Shown here one piece after another: positions 36,782-47,400 of a DNA stretch of 64,000 bases. The translations under genes and the position numbers were made by a program. The notes under the pieces were generated by a model that did not search any database, was not told the DNA's origin, and was given only the letters and a program-made list of their open reading frames with translations. Every line of letters starts with the position of its first letter. Position 1 is the stretch's first letter. Origin of the DNA: an uncultured Bacteroidales bacterium (GTDB lineage Bacteria; Bacteroidota; Bacteroidia; Bacteroidales; Muribaculaceae); the NCBI GenBank assembly GCA_947573135.1, contig CANPDU010000016.1, forward strand, positions 1 to 64,000, written 5' to 3'.

Positions 36782-37966
36782 ATGGATCAGACACGACAGA
36801 TTGTTCCGGCCGAACGCGTGGGAGCGATCAAAGAATATTACTTCTCCCGCAAATTAAGGGAACTCGCAAAGCTTAACGCCGAGGGTGCCGACATCATTTC
36901 GCTCGGCATCGGAGGCCCCGACCGGGCGCCGGCAGGCGATGTCATTGCGACGATGCAGACTGAGGTGGCCAAAGAAGGCAACCACAGCTATCAGTCCCAC
37001 AACGGACTGCCCGAACTGCGGAAGGCCTTTGCCGGCTGGTATGCGCGCAAATACGGCGTAGAGCTCAACCCTGACAATGAGATACAGCCCCTCATCGGTT
37101 CCAAAGAGGGCATACTGCATCTGTCGCTGACCTTCCTCAATCCCGGCGACGGTGTTCTGGTGCCCGATCCCGGCTATCCGACCTACAGTTCGGTCAGCCG
37201 TCTCGTCGGTGCCGAGATCTACACTTATGACCTGACCGAAGAAGGAGGCTGGCTGCCGGATTTCGAAGCAATCGAGAAACTGCCGCTCGACAGGATAAAA
37301 CTGATGTGGGTCAACTATCCCCATATGCCGACCGGACGTCAGGCCACAAGAGAGACGTTCGAGCGGCTGATAGATTTCGGCCGCCGTCACGGCATCGTCA
37401 TAGCTCACGACAATCCTTACAGTTTCATACTGAACCGTGAGCCGCAGAGCATCCTCCAGGTTCCCGGGGCAAAGGACGTCGCAATCGAGATGAATTCGCT
37501 GAGCAAAAGCCATAATATGGCCGGCTGGCGCGTTGCGATGGCGGCTTCCAATCCTACGTTCATATCATGGCTGCTGAAGGTGAAGAGCAACATCGACTCC
37601 GGGCAGTTCAAGCCCGTGATGCTTGCTGCGGCCAAGGCTCTCGAAGCCGGTGATGACTGGTATGATGAGCTTTACGACGTCTACGCCGAGCGCCGCAAGA
37701 TTGCCGAAGATATAATGAACGAGCTCGGATGCAGTTTCGATCCGGCCCAGAGAGGTATGTTCCTGTGGGGGCGCATCCCGGATAACGCGCCTTCGGGCGA
37801 ATGGCTCGCCGACGAACTGTTCTATAAGGCTAAGGTGTTTATAACGCCGGGCTTTATCTTCGGCCGCAACGGCGACCGGTATATCCGTATCTCCTTGTGT
37901 GCCAAACCCGAAAAACTGCGTGAGGCGCTTGAACGCATCCGCCGCTATAATTTGAATAATAAGTAA
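36782..37966 (+). CDS. Class I/II aminotransferase, likely aromatic
   Basis: A 394-residue PLP enzyme of fold type I. It has GIGGPDRAPAG, the segment PDPGYPTYSSVSRL, WVNYPHMPTGRQA and the PLP lysine in NSLSKSHNMAGWR. By its place between pheA and the DAHP synthase/tyrA genes it probably transaminates phenylpyruvate and 4-hydroxyphenylpyruvate to Phe and Tyr; the family also contains LL-DAP and Ala/Asp aminotransferases. It begins 9 bases after pheA. Confidence 0.85.
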   Translation: MDQTRQIVPAERVGAIKEYYFSRKLRELAKLNAEGADIISLGIGGPDRAPAGDVIATMQTEVAKEGNHSYQSHNGLPELRKAFAGWYARKYGVELNPDNEIQPLIGSKEGILHLSLTFLNPGDGVLVPDPGYPTYSSVSRLVGAEIYTYDLTEEGGWLPDFEAIEKLPLDRIKLMWVNYPHMPTGRQATRETFERLIDFGRRHGIVIAHDNPYSFILNREPQSILQVPGAKDVAIEMNSLSKSHNMAGWRVAMAASNPTFISWLLKVKSNIDSGQFKPVMLAAAKALEAGDDWYDELYDVYAERRKIAEDIMNELGCSFDPAQRGMFLWGRIPDNAPSGEWLADELFYKAKVFITPGFIFGRNGDRYIRISLCAKPEKLREALERIRRYNLNNK

Positions 37967-37974
37967 ATTAAGAT

Positions 37975-39057
37975 ATGCAAGATTTAAAACCATTGTTTCC
38001 GACGATCGATTCGTCGAAACCCATTATAATAGCCGGTCCGTGCAGCGCCGAGACCGAGGATCAGGTGATGACAACCGCACGTGAACTGGCGGCCAACGGC
38101 ATCAAAGTTTTCAGAGCCGGTATTTGGAAACCGCGCACCCATCCCGGAGGTTTCGAAGGCGTCGGTGCCGAGGGCCTCGGATGGCTCGCTCGTGTAAAAA
38201 AAGAGACCGGCATGATCGTGTCGACCGAGGTTGCCAACCGTCAGCATGTCGAGCAGGCTCTCGAAGCCGGCATAGACATGCTGTGGATAGGCGCGCGCAC
38301 ATCGGCCAATCCTTTCGCAATGCAGGAGATCGCCGATGCTCTGGCGGAGGCTTCGACCGATGTGCCGGTGCTGGTCAAAAACCCCGTCAATCCCGACCTT
38401 GAACTTTGGATCGGAGCCATGCAGCGCATCTATAACGCCGGCATCCGCCGCATCGGTGCCATTCACCGCGGCTTCAGCGCTTACGGCAAGCATCTTTATC
38501 GCAATCTGCCCCAGTGGCATATCCCTATCGAGTTGCGCCGCCGTTTCCCCGAGCTGCCGGTGTTCTGTGACCCGAGCCATATTGGCGGTAAGCGCGAACT
38601 GATCGCCTCGATATCGCAGCAGGCTCTCGACATGAGCTTCAGCGGCTTGATCATCGAGAGTCACTGCGACCCCGACTGCGCATGGAGCGACAAGGCGCAG
38701 CAGATCACACCCGATGTGCTCAATTTTATACTTCACACTCTCGTGCTCCGCGACAAGACGACTTCGACCGAGAGCCTCGCGCTTCTACGCCAGCAGATCG
38801 ACCGCATCGACGACGAACTGCTCGAACTGCTCGACAAACGTATGCGTGTCGCCTGTGAGATCGGTCAGTACAAGAAGGAGCATTCGATGCCCGTGATTCA
38901 GGCCGGACGCTACAACGATCTTATGGAGCGTCGCGTGCGGTCGGCTGAAGAGATGGGCATGTCGCCCGATTTTATGCGCACGGTTCTTGCCGCCATCCAT
39001 GAAGAGTCAGTGCGCAAACAGATTGAAATTGTCAACGGTCATCCCCTCGGAAAATGA
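37975..39057 (+). CDS. Bifunctional DAHP synthase / chorismate mutase
   Basis: A 360-residue fusion. The N-terminal DAHP synthase of type I-beta (about 1-260) has IIAGPCSAETEDQV, RAGIWKPRTHPGGFEG, VLVKNPVNPD and FCDPSHIGGKR. The C-terminal AroQ-type chorismate mutase (about 270-355) has LRQQIDRIDDELLELLDKRM and the basic residues of the active site. It thus makes the first committed aromatic intermediate and also commits chorismate to Phe/Tyr. It begins 8 bases after the aminotransferase and overlaps tyrA by 4 bases. Confidence 0.93.
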   Translation: MQDLKPLFPTIDSSKPIIIAGPCSAETEDQVMTTARELAANGIKVFRAGIWKPRTHPGGFEGVGAEGLGWLARVKKETGMIVSTEVANRQHVEQALEAGIDMLWIGARTSANPFAMQEIADALAEASTDVPVLVKNPVNPDLELWIGAMQRIYNAGIRRIGAIHRGFSAYGKHLYRNLPQWHIPIELRRRFPELPVFCDPSHIGGKRELIASISQQALDMSFSGLIIESHCDPDCAWSDKAQQITPDVLNFILHTLVLRDKTTSTESLALLRQQIDRIDDELLELLDKRMRVACEIGQYKKEHSMPVIQAGRYNDLMERRVRSAEEMGMSPDFMRTVLAAIHEESVRKQIEIVNGHPLGK

Positions 39058-39827
39058 AAATACTGATATTAGGAGCCGGTAAGATGGGCTCATTCTTCTG
39101 CGATCTGCTGTCGTTTGACCATGAGGTCGCTGTCTACGATCCCGATCCTCAGCGCCTGCGCTTCACATTCAACTGCCGCCGCTTCTCGTCGCTCGACGAA
39201 GTCGACGAATTTGCTCCTCAGCTCGTCATCAATGCTTCGACAGTCAAATATACGATTGACGCTTTCACAGCCGTGCTGCCGCATCTGCCGGCGCAGTGCA
39301 TACTCAGCGACATCGCTTCGGTCAAGACCGGTCTGCCCGAATTTTATGAGTCGTGCGGACATCCCTTTGTGTCGACTCACCCTATGTTCGGCCCGACGTT
39401 CGCGTCGCTGAGCAATCTTTCAAACGAGAACGCTATCATCATCACCGAGGGCGACTATCTCGGCAAAGTGTTTTTCCGCGATCTCTACAACCGGCTCCAT
39501 CTCCATATCGAAGAATACTCGTTCGCCGAGCATGACCTGACGATCGCCTACTCGCTGTCGATACCGTTCGCCTCGACGCTCGTCTTCGCCTCGACCATGA
39601 AGCACCAGGATGCCCCCGGCACGACTTTCAAGCGCCATATGGCGATCGCCAACGGTCTGATGAGCGAGGACGATTATCTGCTCAGCGAGATACTGTTTAA
39701 CCCCAACACGTCGGCTCAGCTTCAGCAGATCAGCGATAAACTCGCCGAACTCAAAGAAATAGTAAACGCACGCGACAGCGGCCGTATGAAGGCCTATCTC
39801 GATCGCGTGCGTGAAAATCTGAGGTAA
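39054..39827 (+). CDS. tyrA: Prephenate dehydrogenase
   Basis: Oxidises prephenate to 4-hydroxyphenylpyruvate with NAD(P). The Rossmann loop ILGAGKMGSFF is at residues 4-14. STHPMFGPTF contains the active-site His-Pro-Met-Phe-Gly-Pro motif of the family. It has 257 residues, with no fused chorismate mutase or ACT domain. It is translationally coupled to the DAHPS-CM gene by ATGA, and is the last gene of the attenuated operon. Confidence 0.92.
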   Translation: MKILILGAGKMGSFFCDLLSFDHEVAVYDPDPQRLRFTFNCRRFSSLDEVDEFAPQLVINASTVKYTIDAFTAVLPHLPAQCILSDIASVKTGLPEFYESCGHPFVSTHPMFGPTFASLSNLSNENAIIITEGDYLGKVFFRDLYNRLHLHIEEYSFAEHDLTIAYSLSIPFASTLVFASTMKHQDAPGTTFKRHMAIANGLMSEDDYLLSEILFNPNTSAQLQQISDKLAELKEIVNARDSGRMKAYLDRVRENLR

Positions 39828-39831
39828 TCAG

Positions 39832-40137
39832 TTATTTATTGCATCCGCAGTCGCTGCAGCCGAGCTGAGCTTTCACGGTCTGCTTGAATGCTTCGAACTG
39901 AGGGGCGAAGTCCTTGAATATCTGAGCGTCGGGGTTCTTCTTCATGACGTGATGCATAAAGCGCATCGCAAGAACGAATTCCTTGGCGTGTTTGTCTTTG
40001 ACAAACCATCCGGCCTGACGTGCTTTCTCGGCCATGTCGCCGAGATCATGATGGCCTCCGAAGTTAAAGTTCATGACTTCGCCCATCTTGCCGTCTTTGG
40101 CTTCGATGACATTTACATAATACGATTTCTTATCCAT
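39832..40137 (-). CDS. Small protein, probably DUF3861, with Cys-rich C-terminus
   Basis: A 101-residue acidic/basic helical protein. The segment FGGHHDLGDMAEKARQAG and the later EFVLAMRFMHHVMKKNP resemble the DUF3861 family (recall only). It ends in CSDCGC (CxxCxC), not expected for that family, which may bind a metal. It is convergent with tyrA (4-base gap between stop codons). Function unknown. Confidence 0.65.
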   Translation of the reverse strand: MDKKSYYVNVIEAKDGKMGEVMNFNFGGHHDLGDMAEKARQAGWFVKDKHAKEFVLAMRFMHHVMKKNPDAQIFKDFAPQFEAFKQTVKAQLGCSDCGCNK

Positions 40138-40310
40138 AATAGTATGTTTTAATTAGTTAGTATCATCAGCGTGAAACTCTTTCGCGCTTTCGTGAGCAAA
40201 ACGCCGCTGCCCGCCTAAAAGTTGAAGAAAAGAACTCTAAACAAAAACAACAAAACTTAATCGATCCTCCCTAACTCCCTGATTTCCCTGCTGTAAAACA
40301 TATGAAATAA

Positions 40311-40343
40311 TTTGCAGGCGGCGCCGAAGATTTACTACCTTTG
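40311..40343 (+). promoter_or_regulatory. Promoter of the Rhs operon
   Basis: TTTG (40311-40314), a 21-nt spacer and the perfect -7 box TACCTTTG (40336-40343). It precedes the secreted protein gene at 40374, which runs into the Rhs gene. Confidence 0.7.
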
Positions 40344-40373
40344 CGAAAACTAACAATCTAATCAGCTATCGCC

Positions 40374-41417
40374 ATGAATCGCCACAGAACAGCATTATGT
40401 ATGTTCGCTTTTTCTTTTTTAATCGCCTTGCCGGCGATGACGAGGGAAATTGCGATGCCAATTGAGTTATCTCCTCTCAAAGGGGACATTCTGCAGGCGC
40501 GGACATGGGATTTTTCGCAGCAATGGATGTCTGACGACAAAGCGCGGACTCTGATATCTGTTTATGGCGATTCTTTAATGGCCGAGACAATCGGAGGACG
40601 TCGGTACTGGTACGGCATAAGCGGTGATTCAATATTGTATCTAGGTGAAGAGGACCGTCTTACGACAATCACAGCAAGTAACCCGGTATATGTTGCGTCT
40701 TTGCCTTTACGATCCGGCGCCGGAAACGGCGGATATAAGTTTGATGCGTCGGGCACCGGCGGCGGCAAACGTTTTGCAATCAAAGAGAACGGCACACTTG
40801 AATTTATGAGTGCTCCGTGCGTCGGGACACTCATAATGACACCGGGGGATACGATCCGTAATGTGACTGTAACGCGGGAGCGCCGGTACACAGCCGCGAC
40901 ATTCCCCGATGACAGTGTTGCAGCTGAAACATATTTAACTACAGAAACTTATCGGTGGTACGACAGTGACGGAGCCTCATCGCTGCTTCCGCTTGCCGTT
41001 CAGAGATCGGTTTATGCTTCGGGAACTATTGCAGCCGATACTGCTCCGCTTTCGTCTTCGGCATATCTTCCCGACAGAGGAGCATGTGACAGAAGCGAAA
41101 AATCAGGCGATGAGCCATTCGATCATAATTCTGTTGATCCTGAAGCTGTCAGCGGCGCCCTTGACGGAGCGGATCTCAAATATGACGGCAGAAACGTGAC
41201 TGTCAGTATAGAAATGCCTGTTTCCGGGCTTAATATTTCTCTTGACATCATGGATGCCGCCGGTCGCCTTTATCTTCACAAGTCAGCAGAATCAAGCGGG
41301 TCAGCCGATGAAATTTCGCTTGATTGCTCATCATTGCGCTCCGGACAGTATATCGCGGCCATTGGGGTGGCGGGCTTTCCGGTTCAACCTAAAAAAGAAA
41401 TTATTATAATCCGCTGA
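40374..41417 (+). CDS. Exported protein with sorting-domain-like C-terminus, upstream of Rhs
   Basis: A 347-residue protein with a signal peptide (about 1-22, ending PAMTRE). The mid region has no recognised family. The last 75 residues have the pattern ISLDIMDAAGRLYLHK-(x)-LRSGQYIAAI-KKEIIIIR, resembling a type A sorting domain of type IX secretion. It starts the transcription unit that continues 2 bases later into the Rhs gene, so it may help export or display the Rhs protein, or have a related surface role. That link is inferred from gene order only. Confidence 0.6.
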   Translation: MNRHRTALCMFAFSFLIALPAMTREIAMPIELSPLKGDILQARTWDFSQQWMSDDKARTLISVYGDSLMAETIGGRRYWYGISGDSILYLGEEDRLTTITASNPVYVASLPLRSGAGNGGYKFDASGTGGGKRFAIKENGTLEFMSAPCVGTLIMTPGDTIRNVTVTRERRYTAATFPDDSVAAETYLTTETYRWYDSDGASSLLPLAVQRSVYASGTIAADTAPLSSSAYLPDRGACDRSEKSGDEPFDHNSVDPEAVSGALDGADLKYDGRNVTVSIEMPVSGLNISLDIMDAAGRLYLHKSAESSGSADEISLDCSSLRSGQYIAAIGVAGFPVQPKKEIIIIR

Positions 41418-41419
41418 CT

Positions 41420-44400
41420 ATGAAAAACTACAATATAATATCGCTGTTGCTCGCATTTGTGCTGTCTGTGCTGTCGGCGCAGGCGCAAGGTTCGTCAGGG
41501 CTGATGATATCGCCGCAGACCAACGAGATCATTCCGCCGACCCCGTCGAGCGCGCAGCAGATCCGCTATCAGAGTCCCCAGCCGGCACTGGCCACTGGCG
41601 CTGTCAACCTCTCGATACCGCTCTATACGATCGATGTCGAAGGGCTGCAAATACCGTTCACCCTCAATTATCACACCTCGGGCATCAAGCCGCTCGATGA
41701 TCCATTCCCATGCGGCTATGGATGGAGCCTGCAACCGGCATTAAGAATAGTACGAACTGTCAGAGGACGTCCTGACGAGCATTTTGATTATTGGGGAGAT
41801 AAGATTTCCCATATGGATTTAAGAGGAGATGCTCATGTCGGCTATGCTTGCATGGTTGCAGAACTGCAGCATCTAGGATCTTCTATTTCCGAAAGATACG
41901 ATCCTGAAAAGGATATATTTACCATTTCGCTTCCTTCGGGGACTTATACACGTGTGATGAAAAAGGAAGACAATGGAACGATCTCTTTTTTGGGGGGAGA
42001 ATGTGATAATGAGATAATTGTTACCTCATCCGGAACATTAGAAAATATTACAGTGACGGATGCCCAAGGCATAGTTTATCATTTTGGTGGTAATTTCGTA
42101 GAAATTCCCGAGCATGGGCCATTTGATGTAAAATTTTTTACAACTTCTTGGGGAATAAGAGAAATCGTATTGCCTTCAGGTCGTACAATCGATTTCGGCT
42201 GGTTGTATTTCTTTCATCCGGAAAAGAAAATATACGGCGGAGATTCCTACAACGATATGTTCAAAAATCTAAACAGACCTCTTCAATACGAGGATATTCG
42301 GTCTGATGCTATGTACGGACTCCCGAACAATCCGCGAGGCTCTTATCAAAAGCGGATGCATCTTTCCTCCGTCAATTTTCCCGGCGGAATTGTCGCATTT
42401 AACTATCAGGACACAACATTATCGTCATTTACAGTAATTGCAAAAAACGATACAGTGCACAAGATAGAGTTCTGCTTCGACAAAACAGAAAATAAGTTTC
42501 TGAAAGAGATACAAATCAGAGGAGAAGGAAAATACACTTTTGAGTATGACCCTCAGCGTTTCGATGGATCAAGGCTGTGGCATAGGCAGGATTGGTGGGG
42601 GTTCTATAATGGTAAGGAGCCTAAGCGTTTCCCAGGTGAGATCTGCCTAACTCCCTATCTTGAGCTTAATATAAATTCATTTTCAGGTAGCCCGACTACA
42701 ACAGACTGGATCGGTCATGCAGACCGGACCCCGGACGAAAATGCAATGAAAGCCGGAATACTTACTAAAGTCACGTATCCAACGGGAGGATCCAGCTGTT
42801 TTGAATATGAATCCCACCGGTTCCCTAAGATGAGGATTGATTCTGAGGGTAAAATTTCGGAAACAACTGATCCATGGCTGGAAATGGGCGGTGGTCTGAG
42901 AGTAATATCTGTTGCCACACTTTCTGAAAATAATGATACATTACAGTATAACACTTTCAGATATGATTCTGTAGTAGTAACTTCCGTACCTTCGGCTTCA
43001 ACATTCGTATCCAGCTGTTATGGCGTCGGATTAACTTCGTCAAACGGTGTAGTTTTGCCATTCGAATACCGGCATACGTTCGTTAGTCATGCATCTGATT
43101 ATATGATAAATCATATTGGAGAAACTGACATATGGTATTCAAAAGTAACAGAATTTTACCGAGAGGGAAAAATTGAATATAATTTCAATTGCATCAACCC
43201 ACCGAGCGAGGAAAAACGAGAATGTGGCACTTTATATCCCATTTCTTTGAATAATGTTTTTTCCAAGGGACCGATGCTTACAAAAAAGACAGTATTCAGA
43301 GAATGTAGTTCTGGTTACACACCGGTCGAGACTGTAAATTATTGTTATGAAAAAACGGGTTGGGACGCAATAGACAATTCTCATATCAGCCGTGTATTGT
43401 TACAAGGAGCGGAATATCTGTCATCTTCCCCTGACTTTACGGATGGTGAGAAATTCCAATACGCGGATTTAGTTGACAAGCCTAATAATAAAAGGTATAA
43501 ATACATCTCCATAGTCGTGCCCGACCACTTGATAAATGGGTCTACGCCATATCGCATTTCTTGCTATCCGCTCAACTTAATATCCGAGCGGCTGAAGTCG
43601 AAGACGGTGACGCGGCATCTCGAGAACGGCGATTTCTCGCAGACAGAAACTTATGAATACAAACCGGGCACCTCGATCATAACCTCGGTCGTGACCACGG
43701 TTCCCGGCGACAGCCGCGGAGAACGCATAGACCTCACCTATCCCTCGGCCTCGGGCACATCCGTCGAACGGTCGATGGTCAGCGACAATATCGTTTCCGT
43801 TCCGATACAGACACGCCGCACGTTCGGCGACGCCGTCACTACCGTCCGTCACCAGATGAAGCATTACGGCAACCGCGTCTACCGTCCGGAGAAAACATGG
43901 CTCAGACGCGGCGCAGCTACGGAATGGCTCGCCGGCGAATACGACTACGACAGTTTCGGCAACATACGCCAGTACCGCGGCGAGGACAGCGTCGTGACAA
44001 CATATCTGTGGGGCTACGGCGGCCTTTATCCCGTCTACCGCATCGACGGCGTCAGGTATGCACAGGCGGCAGCATACAGTTCCTCGCCCAATTTCACCAA
44101 CGGTTCAGCCGAGCTGGTAACACCGGCTCTGCCGGCCGGATGGCATGTGACCAAGGTATTGTGGAAACCTCTTGTCGGCATGGCGTCGCTGCGTCGCCCC
44201 GACGGGCTGACGACGACCTACGGCTACGACTCGGCCGGGCGCCTGATCAGGACGGCGATCGACGGCCACGGTCCGGTCGAGGGCTACAGCTATCACGTGC
44301 AGGATGACGGCCATAACTATATGACATCGGGCGTGTTCAAGTCGGCGACGGGTACCTCGGCGTCCATACGCGAAATAATCAATTACGACGGCCTCGGCCG

Positions 44401-47400
44401 CGAGTCGTCGCGACTGACCGTCGCTCCGAACCCGAATGAGGCTTTCGTGTCAGATTTCGGAGGCGGTATCTCAGCCGCGCGCTTTACACCGCCCCTGACC
44501 ATAAAGGACGGCGGCTATTATGCCGCTCTGACGCAGTACGACGCCATGGACAGGCCTTACCGCTCGTGGTCGCCCGTCCATGTCAACGGCAGACACCCTT
44601 CGGCGTCTGAGATCTCGACTGCCGCCCGCAGTCTTTACGGCACATCATACGCATATTCGACCACCTACTACGAAGCGTCGCCCCTTGCCGTCACCGCCGG
44701 ATCGCGTAAAGCCGGCAAGGAATGGCACGACGCCGACCGCCGGGTGACCGTGCGGCGTCTCGTCAACACCGTATCGGGCAATTATTCTTGCTACAACTAT
44801 AAGCCCTACAGCGCCACTCAGGTCCGTGGCGCGACAAACTATCCGGCCGGCACTCTGACCGTCGAGGAGATCACCGACGAGGAAGGCCACGTGACGATGA
44901 CCTTCACCGACCGCCGGGGTCTGACGGTCATGACACGCGAAGGCTGCGCCGGCGACTGGAACGACACACGCTATGTCTACAACGACTTCGGCGATCTGAC
45001 AAACGTGATACAGCCGCTTCAGACCTCGCGTACTGTTCCTGTTAAAGCGACGTTCAGCTATGAGTATGACGCCCGCGGCAGATGCGTGTCAAAGTCGCTG
45101 CCCGGCGGAGAGCCGACGCTCTGCCGCTACGACATCGGCGGGCGCCTTTTCGCTGAGCAGGACGGCAATCTGCGCGCTCAAGGCCGCTGGCTGTTCCATT
45201 TCTATGACCGACTGGGCCGCGAAGTGGTTCAGTCTCTGGCTTCAGCGACAGAGCAGACTGTCGGGAACATGCAGACGCTGTATATGACGGCAGCGCCGTC
45301 ATCGCGGCCGGTCACCGATGCCACCGGAGGTTACATCATTATCGGCGCGCCGACGAATTTCAACCTCACCGAACTCGCCGAAGCCCGTTATTATGACGAC
45401 TACGCGTCTGTGTCTTCCGTCGAGAGCGGATGGGCGTCATACACACCCCCGGCAGGCTTCCCGACGCCGCGGACAGATGCAAAAGGGCTGCTGACGGCCG
45501 TTCTCGCCGAAAAGCGGCTGACCGTCACCCACTACGATAACCTCGGCCGCGAGGTGCGCGTGGCCCGCGGATCATATATCGATTTCCCCGAAAACTGCCG
45601 TTTCACGCGCTACGACTACGAGGGCAAGCCCGTCGAGGAACGTTTTGTGACCGAATACGGCCTGTCGGCGCCCGAGCAGCGCATCACCCGGCGCTATTAC
45701 TCGTCGGGCCATCTCCGTGATGTCACGGTGAGACAGGGAGCCGACACGGCGCGCTTTGAGTACACCTACGACGATGCCGGCCGCATATCCGAAACACTGC
45801 TTTCAGGGCGTATCACGCGGACATTCGGCTATAACGCCAACGGATGGCTCACCTCGTCGTCGGCTACGGTCGTGCGGTCAGGACTGCCGCCGGTGATACA
45901 GCTCGGCGAGACGGGCGGCGCGCAGCGCGCCTCATCGCTGACACCGACCTACACGGCGACCATTTTCAACGAGAAGCTCCACTACGCCGAAAGCGGCAGC
46001 GGCAGCACGGCGCGCTACGACGGCAAGATATCGGGGCGCACACGCGACGGCCGCCACACCGCTTACAGCTACGACAGCCACGGCCGGCTGTCGGCCTCGA
46101 CATCAGGAAGCTCGGGACCCATAAGCCTTAAGGATGCGCCCGACTTCTCGACCGAATACACCTACGACCGCAACGCCAATATCAAAACTATGATGCGGCG
46201 CGGCATCGTCGACATCGTAGGCGGCAAGAACGTCTACGGGGTTCAGAGCGACCTGACGATGACCTACACCCTCAACCGGCTCACCAAAATGGAGGCCGAC
46301 AGCGAGGGCGCCGACTATGAGGGGCGCACCGGTGTGAGCGCCTCGGGCACCGTCACAGGCTTTACATACGACTCCAACGGCAACCTCACGGCCGATCCAT
46401 CGCGCGGCATACTTCAGATAAAATACAACCGCCTCAATCAGCCGACCGACGTCTACCTGACGGGCGGTCAGCGGCAGCATATCACCTATGACGGACTCGG
46501 CGGCAAGCTTTCGGTGGAGTACTCGCAGGTTCCCGAAGCCATGCTTACGTCGCCCGAGACCGTATATTCCGACAGCGAGTATAAGCTGCAGTCGCGGCGG
46601 TCGTATGTCGGGCCGCACGTGTTCCGCGACGGCAAGCTCGAATACTCGGCATTCGCCGGGGGCTACTTCGATCCTCAGGGCGGCACGATGTACTATCTGA
46701 CCGACTGGCAGGGCAACAATGCCGTCGTGGCCGACAACCGGGGCAACGTAGTTCAGGAGACGACCTATTATCCCTACGGCGAGCCGACGATAGAGCCGAC
46801 CGGTCAGCGCTATCTCTTCGGCGGCAAGGAACGCGAGCATGCCGGCGGCCGCAACGCCTATGACTTCGGCGCCCGCATCCTCACCCCCTACGGCTGTTGG
46901 TCGACCCCCGACCCGCTCGCAGAAAAATTCTATTCCATATCCCCATATTCCTACTGCGGCGGCGATCCGATTAACAGAGTGGATGAAGACGGAAAGGATA
47001 TTTACGAGTTTAACAGTAAAGGGGCATTAGTCAATATCATCAAAGAGCTGCGCTATGATCTGGTTAGTATAACCACGCCGTCAGGACGCATACAGGAATG
47101 TGTGTTTGAATATGGCACAATATATGGCATTAAAAAAATTGACTCTCAGAGAGCTCCCGAAAGCTATTACTTTAAAGTAAAAGGTGTTGAAAATAGCGAT
47201 GATATATACATGATGTTAGCGACCAATACCAGTTCTGAATGGGGTTTAGTCAGATCAGAAAATAAAATAACAGGAGCAATCGAAAATTATATCGGGACAT
47301 CACAATTAGAGGATGCAGAACTTACTGGAATACGTATTATGAAGAGAGTTATGAATCCTGAGACAGAAATTCTGAGAAGATGTATACACAGTCATCCTAA

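Noticed and set aside
46103-46840. A 245-codon minus-strand frame under the Rhs core
   Set aside because: A shadow of the GC-rich Rhs repeats, with unusual composition and no start context; the plus frame has clear YD repeats.
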